Assembly (NCBI GenBank): GCA_964019135.1 | Contig: OZ025260.1 | Coordinates: 16,982,254-17,046,253, forward strand | Direction: 5' to 3' | From: Arenicola marina | Lineage: Eukaryota; Annelida; Polychaeta; Arenicolidae | Length of the DNA: 64,000 bases | Part shown: one piece after another, positions 41,780-55,559 of the stretch | Numbering within the stretch: the first letter of the stretch is position 1 | How the letters are laid out: the number at the start of each line of letters is the position of its first letter | Position numbers and translations under genes: made by a program | The notes under the pieces: model-generated | What the model saw: only the letters and a program-made list of their open reading frames with translations | What the model was told of the DNA's origin: nothing | Databases searched by the model: none

Positions 41780-43084
41780 AAATCTGTACTCTGGGCGGGG
41801 GTTTAGAAATGGATCGTTCGCTGCTTGAGTTTATTTTGGTGACTTTAGATATTAATATTTATGGCATAAGAGACATTGTAAAATAATTGCATCTGATAAA
41901 TGGCTTTAGTAACCACTGGGAAATGTATATTTGGAAGTGGTTTAGTAACAAATACCCCCCCAAGAGATGGACTTTAAACTATAGCCCAGAACCCTAGGCT
42001 GTGTGGGCTGAAACACAGCCTAGTCTCATTCCATAGTAAAATTCTGGTCTGGAACAACCCCATTTCAGGGTTGTTTGACTGATATGATATGATACAATTC
42101 TTCTTCTATATTTGACTGTTGATCTAAATTGGGCTATAGAAGTGTGGGAATATATATTGGTATAGAATAGACTCAAGAAAGTGTTGGTATATATATATAT
42201 TGAAAGCATTGCTATGTACACTAGAAGACTTCTGCGAAACAACATGCAATTTAAATAAATATTTAGATGAATCTAGAAAAAATCACTGACACACAAATCG
42301 GCACTGCTTTCCACCTCGATCCACTGGGGGGCCAAAAGGGACAAAAGCTGAGGGGTCACTGAGGCCTTGGCAATGACAACCAGGTATCTGAACCCCAATT
42401 TTTCAGGAAAAGATACATGGGCCTCATGAACCTTCACAGCAAACCAGGGCCAGGATTCCAGAGCATACTCAGCTGAGTCATGTGAAATACATGTCAAATA
42501 AAGCAAAGCTTAACTTGGCATCCTTCCAGAAGAGCTGGCAACTGATATTACTGAAGACATTCTCCACAAAATCCTAAAAAAGGGACTACAGCTATAACTA
42601 ATACAAATATCTGTAACGTTGTCAGTGTAACAACATTGTAGAAAGCAAAAATCTCAGGAGAATTTAAATACTTAAGGCAACCCAGCCTGCTCCAATGACT
42701 TGCTGTGTATGGTGTGGCATATAGATCTATATAGGCAGTTCTATAGTGCCAGACAACTAATTAGAACATATTGTGAATTTAAGAATAACTGCATGGTGCT
42801 TTATGACAATAGCAGCCAGAATTCTTTTCTACCAGCGCTGCTTGCCTAGCATTTCTGATATATGATATATATGCATGCAATATGAAGAAATAACATTACA
42901 TTTTTCACCTTCCCCCCCTTTGCTTTACATATAAGCCTTGTAAATGAACAGTATCAGTACTCATTATCATTTAAAATTGAAACAACTGAATTTTTAGTTG
43001 CCATATCAAGTAACTACCTGACCGAAATTTCACCCACAAATTACCTTGCATGCTGTTACCTCCCTTGTGGATAAGGGCCCATTA
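41780..43084. other. AT-rich spacer with one weak minus-strand frame
   Basis: The minus frame at 42273-42506 reads ESWPWFAVKVHEAH and FRYLVVIAKASVTPQLLSLL before a stop. It could be the end of an old gene or mobile element but no family was recognised. The rest is AT-rich with TA-repeats near 42190. Confidence 0.3.
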
Positions 43085-43917
43085 CCATCTTTAGGGTTCA
43101 GGCGTAGGGTGTAGATTGCGCTCGGTGTCGGGTTCGGGTCAGGGTTAGGTACCCTCTTCTTCACTCGCCGCCTCACCTGCATTTCGGGTAACGGCCGCCC
43201 GCTTTGTCAATGCTACATCAGTACTATCCTTAGTGTTTAGGTACAGGGGGTAGATTGCGCTCGGGGTCGGGTTGGGGTCAGGGTTAGGTACCCTCTTCTT
43301 CACCCGCCGCCTCACCTGCATTTCGGGTCACGGCCGCCCGCTCTGTCAATGCCACATCAGTACTATCCTTAGGGTTTAGGTACAGGAGGTAGATTGCGCT
43401 CGGGGTCGGGTTGGGGTCAGGGTTAGATACCCTCTTCAACCGCCTCCTCACCTGCATTTCGGGTAACGGCCGCCCGCTCTGTCAAAGCTACATCAGTACT
43501 ATCCTTAGGGTTTAGATACAGGGGGTATATTGCGCTCGGGGTCGTGTTAGGGTCAGGGTTAGGTACCCTCTTTTTCACCCGCCGTTACACCCGCATTTTG
43601 GGTAACGGCCGCCTGCTCTGTCAATGCTACATCAGTACTATCCTTAGGGTTTAGGTACAGGGGGTATATTGCGCTCGGGGTCGGGTTGAGGTCAGGGTTA
43701 AGTACCCTCTTTTTCACCCGCCGCTACACCTGCATTTCGGGTAACGGCCGCCCGCTCTGTCAATGCCACATCTGTACTATCCTTAGGGTTAAGGTACAGG
43801 GGGTAGATTGCGCTCGGGGTCGGGTTGGGGTCAGGGTTAGATACCCTCTTCAACCGCCGCCTCACCTGCATTTCGGGTAACGGCCGCCCGCTCTGTCAAA
43901 GCTACATCAGTACTATC
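43085..43917. repeat. 139-bp satellite, first block (about 6 copies)
   Basis: The unit starts TACTATCCTTAGGGTTTAGG, continues TACAGGGGGTAGATTGCGCT, CGGGGTCGGGTTGGGGTCAG, GGTTAGGTACCCTC and ends near CTGTCAATGCCACATC. This block was split from the main block by the insertion at 43918-45900. Confidence 0.95.
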
Positions 43918-44390
43918 CACAGGCACCCCGATCAGCTGATAGTCGTCCGTCCGCGGACGACAGCCAGCTGCATAAGGTATATGATTGAAGAAGGTACGCA
44001 ACCACTTCAGCTAGCCGCTCACACCCGCCTCGCTTCAATGGCCAATTGAGAAAAAAATTACCCACCAAGCGTCATGAAATGTTCTCAAATACAACCAAGG
44101 GATGCCTTTCAATCAATTCAAGAAGTTCTGACTTCAAATCCTCGCTATTTCTGTCCGAAAATAAGCAAAACTTTTCACTTGACTGCCCGACCGACCAAGG
44201 AAGACACTGAGCCCGGCCACATTTGGCGCCAATAATGAAACGGTCATGTGACTGTCTTTAGACCGAGACGCGCGATGTGAGTCCCGGGCGGCGTTGTGAT
44301 TGGGCAAAGATTTGTGGCACGGCAAATTTGAAAGACCCCAGCTCGGAGAGCTGCTGCTTCAGCGGCTCAGTGGGTGTAGGACTATTAGCA

Positions 44391-44470
44391 GGGGCGTATG
44401 CAGGATTTCTTCAAGGGTGGGGGGGGGGGCACAATAAATTGTTCCACAAAAACCTGAAAAAAACGTGTGC
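44391..44470 (+). mobile_element. C-tract MITE-like element, truncated left end
   Basis: CAGGGGCGTATGCAGGATTT followed by a G-run matches the left end of the copy at 5071-5406. No right end was found, so this is a fragment within the larger TIR element. Confidence 0.45.
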
Positions 44471-44539
44471 GTGAGACATAGGCCACCGTGGCCACGTTAC
44501 GTACTTTTTGCATACTCTATAATCGTTGGTGAGATAATA

Positions 44540-44830
44540 GGGGAGGGGGGGGGGGTACCTTTTCCGATCTCCGCGATCATTCAAGAATTCTTTGAGACTC
44601 GCGATTAGCTGATGGCATTTTTTGGCGATCGTTATCCGTACAATTCCTTGTTCAACGTGAAGACCCTTTCCCTGTTTACCGCGATCTGTTATAGCAGTCT
44701 GCGAATTCCTCGATATTCGTAAGTTTTTTTCGCGCCCAGCTTTAAAATGTGTTAATCTTAGAGATTCGATATTGCTCTTCCTAATTCTTGGGGATTCGCG
44801 ATTCAGAGGGGCCACCCCGCCCCGCCCCCC
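44540..44830 (+). repeat. Dispersed repeat R-A, copy 3 (nested)
   Basis: It opens with a G-run then CTTTTCCGATCTCCGCGAT and carries GAAGACCCTTTCCCTGTTTA, AGCAGTCTGCGAATTCCTCG, and GGGGATTCGCGATTCAGAG before a C-run. It aligns along its full length with the copy at 11232-11515. Confidence 0.7.
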
Positions 44831-45900
44831 CCCCCCCCTCCTCCACCCCCGATAAAGATGGAACACATACACTACGTATGTGCCCCCTATACCCCCCCCC
44901 CCCCCACACACACATACACACACTTTGTAAGGTGAGTCGTTCGTTGGTCACAGGACGATTCACGTGTGGATATGAGTGGGGGGGCCCTATCTAACAAAGG
45001 TTCTAGGACCACTTCTCCCGGACAATTCCATATTAGACAATTCCCCCATGACAGATTCCTGCGCGGACAATTACCGCCCGCCTCCGGTCAGTTACCAGCC
45101 ATTTTTCACCGGCCCAATATTTCGCCCCGCCCATGCTAATGTCATATTCTGGAGCGAAATATTTGGCCCCGGCCGTTTCGAAATTACGGACCCTCGATGT
45201 TGTTTCCCAGCGCGAAGCGCGACCGCTTTATATATATTTTTTTTTTTTTATTGTTTTGAAAAGAAGGGGTACAGCAGATCTAGGTACAGTCAAGGCAGGA
45301 GGTGCTTGCTACACACAGCGACAAATAAAACAAATGCTAAAGAAATGCAAAAAGAAATGCAGCACACCTCTTCATGTTCTCTGACTGCTTTTCTCTATCA
45401 GGCGGCCTGGCTATGCAAGAGATTAAATAAGATAGTATTGTGTCATTCGCTGCATGTACTCTCGTATTTTATCCTGTGTAGGACACATGTCTAATGAACT
45501 AGGTCGACTCCCCGCCGGGCGGGAGCGCCGCAACGTTGGCGCATACCTTTGATGATGACGTAATCCGTAGTCTCGTTCAAATGGGTTTTCCCCGCCAAAT
45601 GTGGCCGGGCTCAGTGTCTTGGTTGGTCGGTCGGGCAGTCGAGTGAAAAGTTTTGCTTAGTTTTGGATAGAAATGGCGAGGATTTGAAGTCAGAACTTCT
45701 TAAATTGATTGAAAGGCATCCCCTGGTTGTATTTGAGAACATTTCATGACGCTTGGTGGGTAATTTTTTTCTAAATTGGCCATGGAAGCGAGGCGGGTGT
45801 GAGCGGCTAGCTGAAGTGGTTGCGTACCTTCTTCTATCATATACCTTATGCAGCTGGCTGTCGTCCGCGGACGGACGACTATCTGATCGGGGTGCCTGTG

Positions 45901-48900
45901 GTACTATCCTTAGGGTTTAGGTACAGGGGGTATTTTGCGCTCGGGGTCGGGTTGGGGTCAGGGTTAGGTACCCTCTTTTTCACCCGCCGCTACACCTGCA
46001 TTTCGGGTAACGGCCGCCCGCTCTGTCAATGCCACATCTGTACTATCCTTAGGGTTTAGGTACAGGGGGTAGATTGCGCTCGGGGTCGGATTGGGGTCAG
46101 GGTTAGGTACCCTCTTTTTCACCCGCCGCTACACCTGCATTTCGGGTAACGGCCGCCCGCTCTGTCAATGCCACATCTGTACTATCCTTACGGTTTAGGT
46201 ACAGGGGGTAGATTGCGCTCGGGGTCGGGTTGGGCTCAGGGTTAGATACCCTCTTCAACCGCCTCCTCACCTGCATTTCGGGTAACGGCCGCCAGGGTTT
46301 AGGTACAGGGGGTATACTGCGCTCGGGGTCGGGTTGGGGTCAGGGTTAGGTACCCTCTTTTTCACCCGCCGCTACACCTGCATTTCGGGTAACGGCCGCC
46401 CGCTCTGTCAATGCCACATCTGTACTTTCCTTACGGTTTAGGTACAGGGGCTAGATTGCGCTCGGGGTCGGGTTGGGGTCAGGGTTAGATACCCTCTTCA
46501 ACCGCCGCCTCACCTGCATTTCGGGTAACGGCCGCCCGCTCTGTCAAAGCTACATCAGTACTATCCTTAGGGTTTAGGTACAGGGGGCATTTTGCGCTCG
46601 GGGTCGGGTTGGGGTCAGGGTTAGGTACCCTCTTTTTCACCCGCCGCTACACCTGCATTTCGGGTAACGGCCGCCCGCTCTGTCAATGCCACATCTGTAC
46701 TATCCTTAGGGTTAAGGTACAGGGGGTAGATTGCGCTCGGGGTCGGGTTGGGGTCAGGGTTAGATACCCTCTTCAACCGCCGCCTCACCTGCATTTCGGG
46801 TAACGGCCGCCCGCTCTGTCAAAGCTACATCAGTACTATCCTTAGGGTTTAGGTACAGGGGGTATTTTGCGCTCGGGGTCGGGTTGGGGTCAGGGTTAGG
46901 TACCCTCTTTTTCACCCGCCGCTACACCTGCATTTCGGGTAACGGCCGCCCGCTCTGTCAATGCCACATCTGTACTATCCTTAGGGTTTAGGTACAGGGG
47001 GTAGATTGCGCTCGGGGTCGGATTGGGGTCAGGGTTAGGTACCCTCTTTTTCACCCGCCGCTACACCTGCATTTTGGGTAACGGCCGCCCGCTCTGTCAA
47101 TGCCACATCTGTACTATCCTTACGGTTTAGGTACAGGGGGTAGATTGCGCTCGGGGTCGGGTTGGGCTCAGGGTTAGATACCTTCTTCAACCGCCTCCTC
47201 ACCTGCATTTCGGGTAACGGCCGCCAGGGTTTAGGTACAGGGGTATACTGCGCTCGGGGTCGGGTTGGGGTCAGGGTTAGGTACCCTCTTTTTCACCCGC
47301 CGCTACACCTGCATTTCGGGTAACGGCCGCCCGCTCTGTCAATGCCACATCTGTACTTTCCTTACGGTTTAGGTACAGGGGCTAGATTGCGCTCGGGGTT
47401 GGGTTGGGGTCAGGGTTAGATACCCTCTTCAACCGCCGCCTCACCTGCATTTCGGGTAACGGCCGCCCGCTCTGTCAATACTACATCAGTACTATCCTTA
47501 GGGTTTAGGTACAGGGGGTAGATTGCGCTCGGGGTCGGGTTGGGCTCAGGGTTAGATACCCTCTTCAACCGCCTCCTCACCTGCATTTCGGGTAACGGCC
47601 GCCAGGGTTTAGGTACAGGGGGTATACTGCGCTCGGGGTCGGGTTGGGGTCAGGGTTAGGTACCCTCTTTTTCACCCGCCGCTACACCTGCATTTCGGGT
47701 AACGGCCGCCCGCTCTGTCAATGCCACATCTGTACTTTCCTTACGGTTTAGGTACAGGGGCTAGATTGCGCTCGGGGTCGGGTTGGGGTCAGGGTTAGGT
47801 ACCCTCTTTTTCACCCGCAGCCTAACCAACATTTCGGGTAACCGCCGCCCGCTCTGTCAATGCCACATCTGTACTATCCTTAGGGTTTAGGTACAGGGGG
47901 TAGATTGCGCTCGGGGTCGGGTTGGGGTCAGGGTTAGATACCCTCTTTTTCACCCGCAGCTACACCTGCATTTCGGGTAACGGCCGCCCGCCCTGTCAAT
48001 GCCACATCAGTACTATCCTTAGGGTTAAGGTACAGGGGGTAGATTGCGCTCGGGGTCAGGTTGGGGTCAGGGTTAGATACCCTCTTCAACCGCCGCCTCA
48101 CCTGCATTTCGGGTAACGGCCGCCCGCTCTGTCAATGCTACATCAGTACTATCCTGAGGGTTTAGGTACAGGGAGTATATTGCGCTCGGGGTCGGGTTGG
48201 GGTCAGGGTTAGGTACCCTCTTTTTCACCCGCCGCTGCACCTGCATTTCGGGTAACGGCCGCCCGCTCTGTCAATGCTACATCAGCACTATCCTTAGGGT
48301 TTAGATACAGGGGTTATATCGCGCTTGGGGTCGGGTTGGGGTCAGGGTTAGGTACCCTCTTTTTCACCCGCCGGTACATCTGCATTTCGGGTAACGGCCG
48401 CCCGCTCTGTCAATGCCACATCAGTACTATCCTTAGGGTTTAGGTCCAGGGGGTAGATTGCGCTCGGGATCGGGTTGGGGGCAGGGTTAGTTACCCTCTT
48501 TTTCACCCGCCGCTACCCTTGCATTTCGGGTAGCGGCCGCCCGCTCTGTCAATGCCACATCTGTTCTATCCTTAGGGTTTAGGTACAAGGGGTAGATTGC
48601 GCTCGGGGTCGGGTTGGGGTCAGGGTTAGATACCCTCTTTTTCACCCGCCGCTACACCTGCATTTCGGGTAACGGCCGCCCGCTCTGTCAATGCCACATC
48701 TGTACTATCCTTAGGGTTTAGGTACAGGGGGTAGAACCTGCATTTCGGGTAACGGCCGCCCGCTCTGTCAATGCCACATCTGTACTATCCTTAGGGTTTA
48801 GGTACAGAGGGTAGATTGCGCTCAGGGTCGGGTTGGGGTCAGGGTTAGGTACCCTCTTTTTCACCCGTCGCCACACCTGCATTTCGGGTAATGGCCGCCC

Positions 48901-51900
48901 GCTCTGTCAATGCCACATCTGTACTATCCTTAGGATTTAGGTACAGGGGGTAGCTTGCGCTCGGGGTCGGGTTGGGGTCAGGGTTAGGTACCCTCTTTTT
49001 CACCCGCCGCTACACCTGCATTTCGGGTAACGGCCGCCCGCTCTGTCAAAGCCACATCTGTGCTATCCTTAGGGTTTAGGTACAGGGGGTAGATTGCGCT
49101 CGGGGTCGGGTTGGGGTCTGGGTTAGGTACCCTCTTTTTCACCCGCCGGTACATCTGCATTTCGGGTAACGGCCGCCCGCTCTGTCAATGCCACATCAGT
49201 ACTATCCTTAGGGTTTAGGTACAGGGGGTAGATTGCGCTCGGGGTCGGGTTGGCGTCAGGGTTAGGTACTCTCTTTTTCACCCGCCGCTACACCTGCATT
49301 TCCGGTAACGGCCGCCCGCTCTGTCAATGCCACATCTGTACTATCCTTAGGGTTTAGGTACAGGGGGTAGAACCTGCATTTCGGGTAACGGCCGCCCGCT
49401 CTGTCAATGCCACATCTGTACTATCCTTAGGGTTTAGGTACAGGGAGTAGATTGCGGTCGGGGTCGGGTTGGGGTCAGGGTTTGATACCCTCTTCAACCG
49501 CCGCATCACCTGCAATTCGGGTAACGGCCGCCGGCTCTGTCAATGCCACATCTCTACTATCCTTAGGGTTCAGGTACAGGGGGTAGATTGCGATCGGGGT
49601 CGGGTTGGGTTCAGGGTTAGGTACCCTCTTTTTCACCCGCCGCTACACCTGCATTTCGGGTAACGGCCGCCCGCTCTGTCAATGCTACATCAGTACTATC
49701 CTTAGGGTTTAGGTACAGGGGGTAGATTGCGCTCGGGGTCGGGTTGGGGTCAGGGTTAGGTACCCTCTTTTTCACCCGCCGCTACACCTGCATGTCGGGT
49801 AACGGCGCCCGCTCTGTCAATGCTACATCAGTACTATCCTTAGGGTTTAGGTACAGGGGGTAGATTGCGCTCGGGGTCGGGTTGGGGTCAGGGTTAGGTA
49901 CCATCTTCTTCACCCGCCGCCTAACCTGCATTTCGGTTCACGGCCGCCCGCTCTGTCAATGCCACATCAGTACTATCCTTAGGGTTTAGGTACAGGGGAT
50001 AGATTGCGCTCAGGGTCGGGTTGGGGTCAGGGTTAGGTACCCTCGTCTTCACCCGCCGCCCAACCTGCATTTCGGTTCACGGCCGCCCGCTCTGTCAATG
50101 CCACATCAGTACTATCCTTTAGGGTTTAGGTACAGGGGGTACATTGCGCTCGGGGTCGGGTTGGGGTCAGGGTTAGGTACCCTCTTTTTCACCCGCAGCC
50201 TAACCTGCATTTCGGTTCACGGCCGCCCCCTCTGGCAATGCCACATCAGTACTATCCCTAGGGTTTAGGTACAGGGGGTAGATTGCGCTTGGGGTCAGGG
50301 TTAGGTACCCTCTTTTTCACCCGCAGCCTAACCTGCATTTCGGTTCACGGCCGCCCCCTCTGGCAATGCCACATCAGTACTATCCTTAGTGTTTAGGTAC
50401 AGGGGGTAGATTGCGCTCGGGGTCGGGTTGGGGTCAGGGTTAGGTACCCTGTTTTTCACCCGCAGCCTAACCTGCATTTCGGTTCACGGCCGCTCGCTCT
50501 GTCAATGCCACATCAGTACTATCCTCAGGGTTCAGATGCAGGGGGTAGATATTGCGGTCAGGGTCGGGTTGGGGTCAGGGTTAGATACCCTCTTCAACCG
50601 CCGCCTCACCTCCATTTCGGGTATCGGCCGCCCGCTTTCTTAAGCCACATCATTACCATCTTCAGGGTTCAGGCGTAGGGTGTAGATTGCGCTCGGGGTC
50701 GGGTTGGGGTCAGGGTTAGGTACCCTCTTTTTCACCCGCCGCTCCACCTGCATTTCGGGTAACGGCCGCCCACTCTGTCAATGCCACATCTGTACTATCC
50801 TTAGGATTTAGGTACAGGGGGTAGATTGCGCTCGGGGCCAGGTTGGGTTCAGGGTTAGGTACCCTCTTTTTCACCCGCCGCTACACCTGCATTTCGGGTA
50901 CCAGCCGCCCGCTCTGTCAATGCCACATCTGTTCTATCCTGAGGGTTTAGATACAGGGGGTAGATTGCGCTCGGGGTCGGGTTGGGTTCAGGGTTAGGTA
51001 CCCTCTTTTTCACCCGCCGCTACACCTGCATTTCGGGTAACGGCCGCCCGCTCTGTCAATGCTACATCAGTACTATCCTTAGGGTTTAGGTACAGGGGGT
51101 AGATTGCGCTCGGGGTCGGGTTGGGGTCAGGGTTAGGTACCCTCTTTTTCACCCGCCGCTACACCTGCATTTCGGGTAACGGCCGCCCGCTCTGTCAATG
51201 CTACATCAGTACTATCCTTAGGGTTTAGGTACAGGAGGTAGATTGCGCTCGGGGTCGGGTTGGGGTCAGGGTCAGGTACCATCTTCTTCACCCGCCGCCT
51301 AACCTGCATTTCGGTTCACGGCCGCCCGCTCTGTCAATGCCACATCTGTACTATCCTTAGGGTTTAGGTACAGGGGGTAGATTGCGCTCGGGGTCGGGTT
51401 GGCGTCAAGGTTAGGTACCCTCTTTTCCACCCGCCGCTACACCTGCATTTCGGGTAACGGCCGCCCGCTCTGTCAATGCCACAGCTGTACTATCCTTAGG
51501 GTTTAGGTACAGGGGGTAGAACCTGCATTTCGGGTAACGGCCGCCCGCTATGTCAATGCCACATCTGTACTATCCTTAGGGTTTAGGCACATGGGGTAGA
51601 TTACGCTCAGGGTCGGGTTGGGGTCAGGGTTAGGTACCCTCTTTTTCACCCGCCGCCACACCTGCATTTCGGGTAATGGCCGCCCGCTCTGTCAATGCCA
51701 CATCTGTACTATCCTTAGGGTTTAGGTACAGGGGGTAGCTTGCGCTCGGGGTCTCGTTGTGGTCAGGGTTAGGTACCCTCTTTTTCTCCCGCCGCCACTC
51801 CTGCATTTCGGGTAACGGCCGCCCGCTCTGTCAATGCCACATCTGTACTATCCTCAGGGTTTAGTTACAGGGGGTAGATTGCGCTCGGGGTTGGGTTGGG

Positions 51901-53990
51901 GTCAGGGTTAGGTACCGTATTTTTCACCCGCCGCTACACCTGCATTTCGGGTAACGGCCGCCCGCTCTGTCAAGGCCACATCTGTACTATCCTTAGGGTT
52001 TAGGTACAGGGGGTAGATTGCGCTCGGTGTCGGGTTGGGGTCAGGGTTAGGTACCCTCTTTTTCACCCGCAGCCTAACCAACATTTCGGGTAACGGCCGC
52101 CCGCTCTGTCAATGCCACATCTGTACTATCCTTAGGGTTTAGGTACAGGGGGTAGATTGCGCTCGGGGTCGGGTTGGGGTCAGGGTTAGGTACCCTGTTT
52201 TTTTCCCGCCGCTACACCTGCATTTCGGGTAACGGCCTCCCGCTCTGTCAATGCCACATCTGTACTCTTCTTAGGGTTTAGGTACAGGGGGTAGATTGCG
52301 CTCGGGGTCGGGTTGGGGTCAGGGTTAGGTACCCTCTTTTTCACCCGCCGCTGCACCTGCATTTCGGGTAACGGCCGCCCGCTCTGTCAAGGCCACATCT
52401 GTACTATCCTTAGGGTTTAGGTACAGGGGGTAGATTGCGCTCGGGGTCGGGTTGGGGTCAGGGTTAGGTACCCTCTTTTTCACCCGCAGCCTAACCAACA
52501 TTTCGGGTAACCGCCGCCCGCTCTGTCACTGCCACATCTGTACTACCTTTAGGGTTTAGGTACAGGGGGCAGATTGCGCTCGGGGTCGGGTTGGGGTCAG
52601 GGTTAGGTACCCTCTTTTTCACCCGCCGCCTAACCTGCATTTCCGGTAACGGCCGCCCGCTCTGTCAAGGCCACATCAGTACTATCCTTAGGGTTTAGGT
52701 ACAGGGGGTAGATTGCGCTCGGGGTCGGGTTGGGGTCAGGGTTAGGTACCCTATTTTTCACCCGCCGCCTCTCCTTTCTTGTGGATTAGGGCCGCCCGCT
52801 CTGTCAATGCCACATCTGTACTATCCTTAGGGTTTAGGTACAGGGGGTAGATTGCGCTCGGGGTCGGGTTGGGGTCAGGGTTAGATACCCTCTTTTTCAC
52901 CCGCAGCCTAAGTTGCATTTCGGTTCACGGCCGCCCGCTCTGTCAATGTGTCATCAGTACTATCCTTAGGGTTTAGGTACAGGGGGTACATTGCGCTCGG
53001 GGTCGGGTTGGGGTCAGGGTTAAGTACCCTCATTTTCACCCGCCGCTACACCTGCATTTCGGGTAACGGCCGCCCGGTCTGTCAATGCTACATCAGCACT
53101 ATCCTTAGGGTTTAGGTCCGGGGGGTAGATTGCGCTCGGGGTCGGGTTGGGGTCAGGGTTAGGTACCCTCTTTTTCACCCGCAGCCTAACCTGCATTTCG
53201 GTTCACGGCCGCCCCCTCTGGCAATGCCACATCACTACTATCCTTAGTGTTTAGGTACAGGGGGTAGATTGCGCTCGGGGTCGGGTTGGGGTCAGGGTTA
53301 GGTACCCTCTTTTTCACCCGCAGCCTAACCTGCATTTCGGTTCACGGCCGCTCGCTCTGTCAATGCCACATCAGTACTATCCTCAGGGTTCAGGTACAGG
53401 GGGTAGATATTGCGGTCAGGGTCGGGTTGGGGTCAGGGTTAGATACCCTCTTCAACCGCCGCCTCACCTCCATTTCGGGTATCGGCCGCCCGCTTTCTTA
53501 AGCCACATCATTACCATCTTCAGGGTTCAGGCGTAGGGTGTAGATTGCGCTCGGGGTCGGGTTGGGGTCAGGGTTAGCTACCCTCTTCTTCACCCGCCGC
53601 CTCACCTGCATTTCGGATTACGGCCGCCCGCTCTGTCAATGCTACATCAGTACTATCCTTAGGGTTCATGTACAGGGGGTATATTGCGCTTGGGGTCTGG
53701 TTGGGGTAAGGGTTAGGTACCCTCTGTTTCACCCGCCGCGTCACTTCCCTTGTGCATAAGGGCCGCCCTCTCTCTTAAGCCACATCGTTACCATGTTTAC
53801 GGTTCAGGCGTGCGGTGTAGACTACATTCAGGGTTGGGTTGGGATCAGGGTTAGGTACCCTCTTTCTCACCCGCCGCTACACCTCCATTTCGGGTAAGGG
53901 CCGCCCGCTCTGGCAAGGCCACATCATGATCATCTTCAGGGTTCTTGCGTACGGTGTAGATGACGCTGAGCGCTGGGTTGGTGGGTCGAT
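45901..53990. repeat. 139-bp satellite, main block (about 58 copies)
   Basis: Same unit as 43085-43917. Variants include TTCAACCGCCGCCTCACC versus TTTTTCACCCGCCGCTACACC forms, a shortened unit with GGCCGCCAGGGTTTAGG at about 46290, 47225 and 47605, and an abbreviated unit with GGGGGTAGAACCTGCATTTC at about 48725, 49365 and 51515. Recurrence of these rare variants shows block duplication. Similarity falls toward 53,700-53,990, the usual decay at an array edge. Short open frames are by-products. Confidence 0.95.
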
Positions 53991-55559
53991 TAAATACTGC
54001 GTTTTTTAGGTTATTCTGATAAACCACTTGGTTGTTTATAATCGCAGTCGACCGGCCAGCCTAAGGATGGAAATTGTGACCTCATGTCCGACGTTGCACA
54101 TTGCAATAACGGTATATGTCATTCCTATTACCACTATGTCCTTCGCTCCTCTTTGTGCATTATTGCTGCACTCGGAAAATCTCTCATTTGGATACCTTTC
54201 ACAAACCTGGACCTCTGTCAGTACAGTTCAGTACTGGACATAGCATCTAACCACACCTGTCGCTCTCTCTCAAACTTTGTTCAACACAGTTAAGCCTATA
54301 CACATCCGTAAAAGGAACTGAAATGTAGATATCCTGCGACATGTTTTCTTCGCTTCAATTTACGGTTCGCCGACACCAATACGACGTCCTGTTTTCCGTA
54401 GTGTGTGTGTGTGGGGGGGACGGGTGTTTACATTCCTCGGGAATGGACTTTTCATTTCACCGTGAACTGGGAATGAAGGGAATATTTCTTCGTCAACGGG
54501 GAAAAGGAGGCGCATGCATTCGCAGTTTGAGCCACTTCCGCAGACAGAAGACAGGGATATCTGCTATTACTGGCAATAAATACAATTAATATTAGACGTA
54601 TATATATGTGGACTAATGATACATCCAGATCATATGTGTCTTTAACATGCTAGCGACTTGGTTTTGGTATATTTATGCCGGTTTTGGTCGGTTTCGGCCG
54701 GTTTTGGTCGGTTTCGGTATAACTATGTACCGGCCTAGAGCTGCTCGCAGCCTACTGTTTCGGACAGGCAGGCTGGTTCCCAGCGAAAGTACAGACTAGA
54801 CCAGCTCCCCGCACGGTGGCGCTACGCCCCGTAGGACGGCGGCGCTACGCAAGCTACTTTTTACATAACGGTGCCCTAGCGGAGTGAGTCGAAGGCAGAG
54901 AGTGGAGACCAGGGGTGCGTTGCTTATGGCTGTCAAGCCGGTTTTCACGCCATATGCAACGACAAATAAGGATTTGAACTTGGCGAATTGGTCAAGGACG
55001 CGTACAATTTTGAACCGGAAGTGGGGTATGGTTCGCCGCGATCAAGAGCAGCCCCGCATGATAATATTAAACTCTGGACGACAATTCTTCTCAAATAAGT
55101 GGGGATAACCCGTAAATATCGATGCTTTATAGTCATCTTTTATTTATCAATATTTACACTATTTAGATTGTCCTGCTGTTTCCAAAGTAAAGACATTTAT
55201 TTAGTGGATATCCCGCAACAAATGGAAATAGTTCGATGTGACCAATGTCGTTGCATAGCGAGCTCCGAGTGACCAAAAATGTTCGCGGCGGTCAAGCGTG
55301 CTCCGCAACTCAACCCCGATAGCCACTGATAGCCGGTAAGCATTTACAACCAATGAGAACCCTCGAGAATGCTCACTGCGCTACGCCTGGTGATAAACAG
55401 AAACGAACTTATGGCGCACAGACTAGGCAAACTCGCGATGGAAATCCCACAGAGCTGCCGGAAAAAACGCCTTCAAGCAGCGATGTCAAAATGTCTTTCC
55501 AGTCGATTGCGTGATAATTTGTTGACTGAAGTGTTGCAGCAGTGAAGGTAATGTCTACT
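53991..55559. other. Spacer, no gene recognised
   Basis: CCGGTTTTGGTCGGTTTCGG repeats about twice at 54670-54720. GGCGCTACGC occurs twice near 54,820-54,850. Open frames of 70-80 codons have no family features. Confidence 0.4.

Larger units (their letters stand above)
43918..45900. mobile_element. 1,983-bp DNA transposon with ~310-bp TIRs and 8-bp target duplication
   Basis: The ends read CACAGGCACCCCGATC and GATCGGGGTGCCTGTG. The arms 43918-44227 and 45593-45900 are near-perfect inverted copies. The flanks carry the direct duplication GTACTATC at 43910-43917 and 45901-45908, a sequence that is part of the 139-bp unit. An 8-bp duplication fits hAT, and long TIRs with 8-9 bp duplications also fit Mutator-like or foldback elements. 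No transposase is visible, so it is non-autonomous. It carries other repeats inside. The close match of its two arms suggests limited age. Confidence 0.85.

Noticed and set aside
44411-45494. Open frames of about 170 codons inside the TIR element
   Set aside because: They cross homopolymer runs and repeat R-A, and show no transposase motif.
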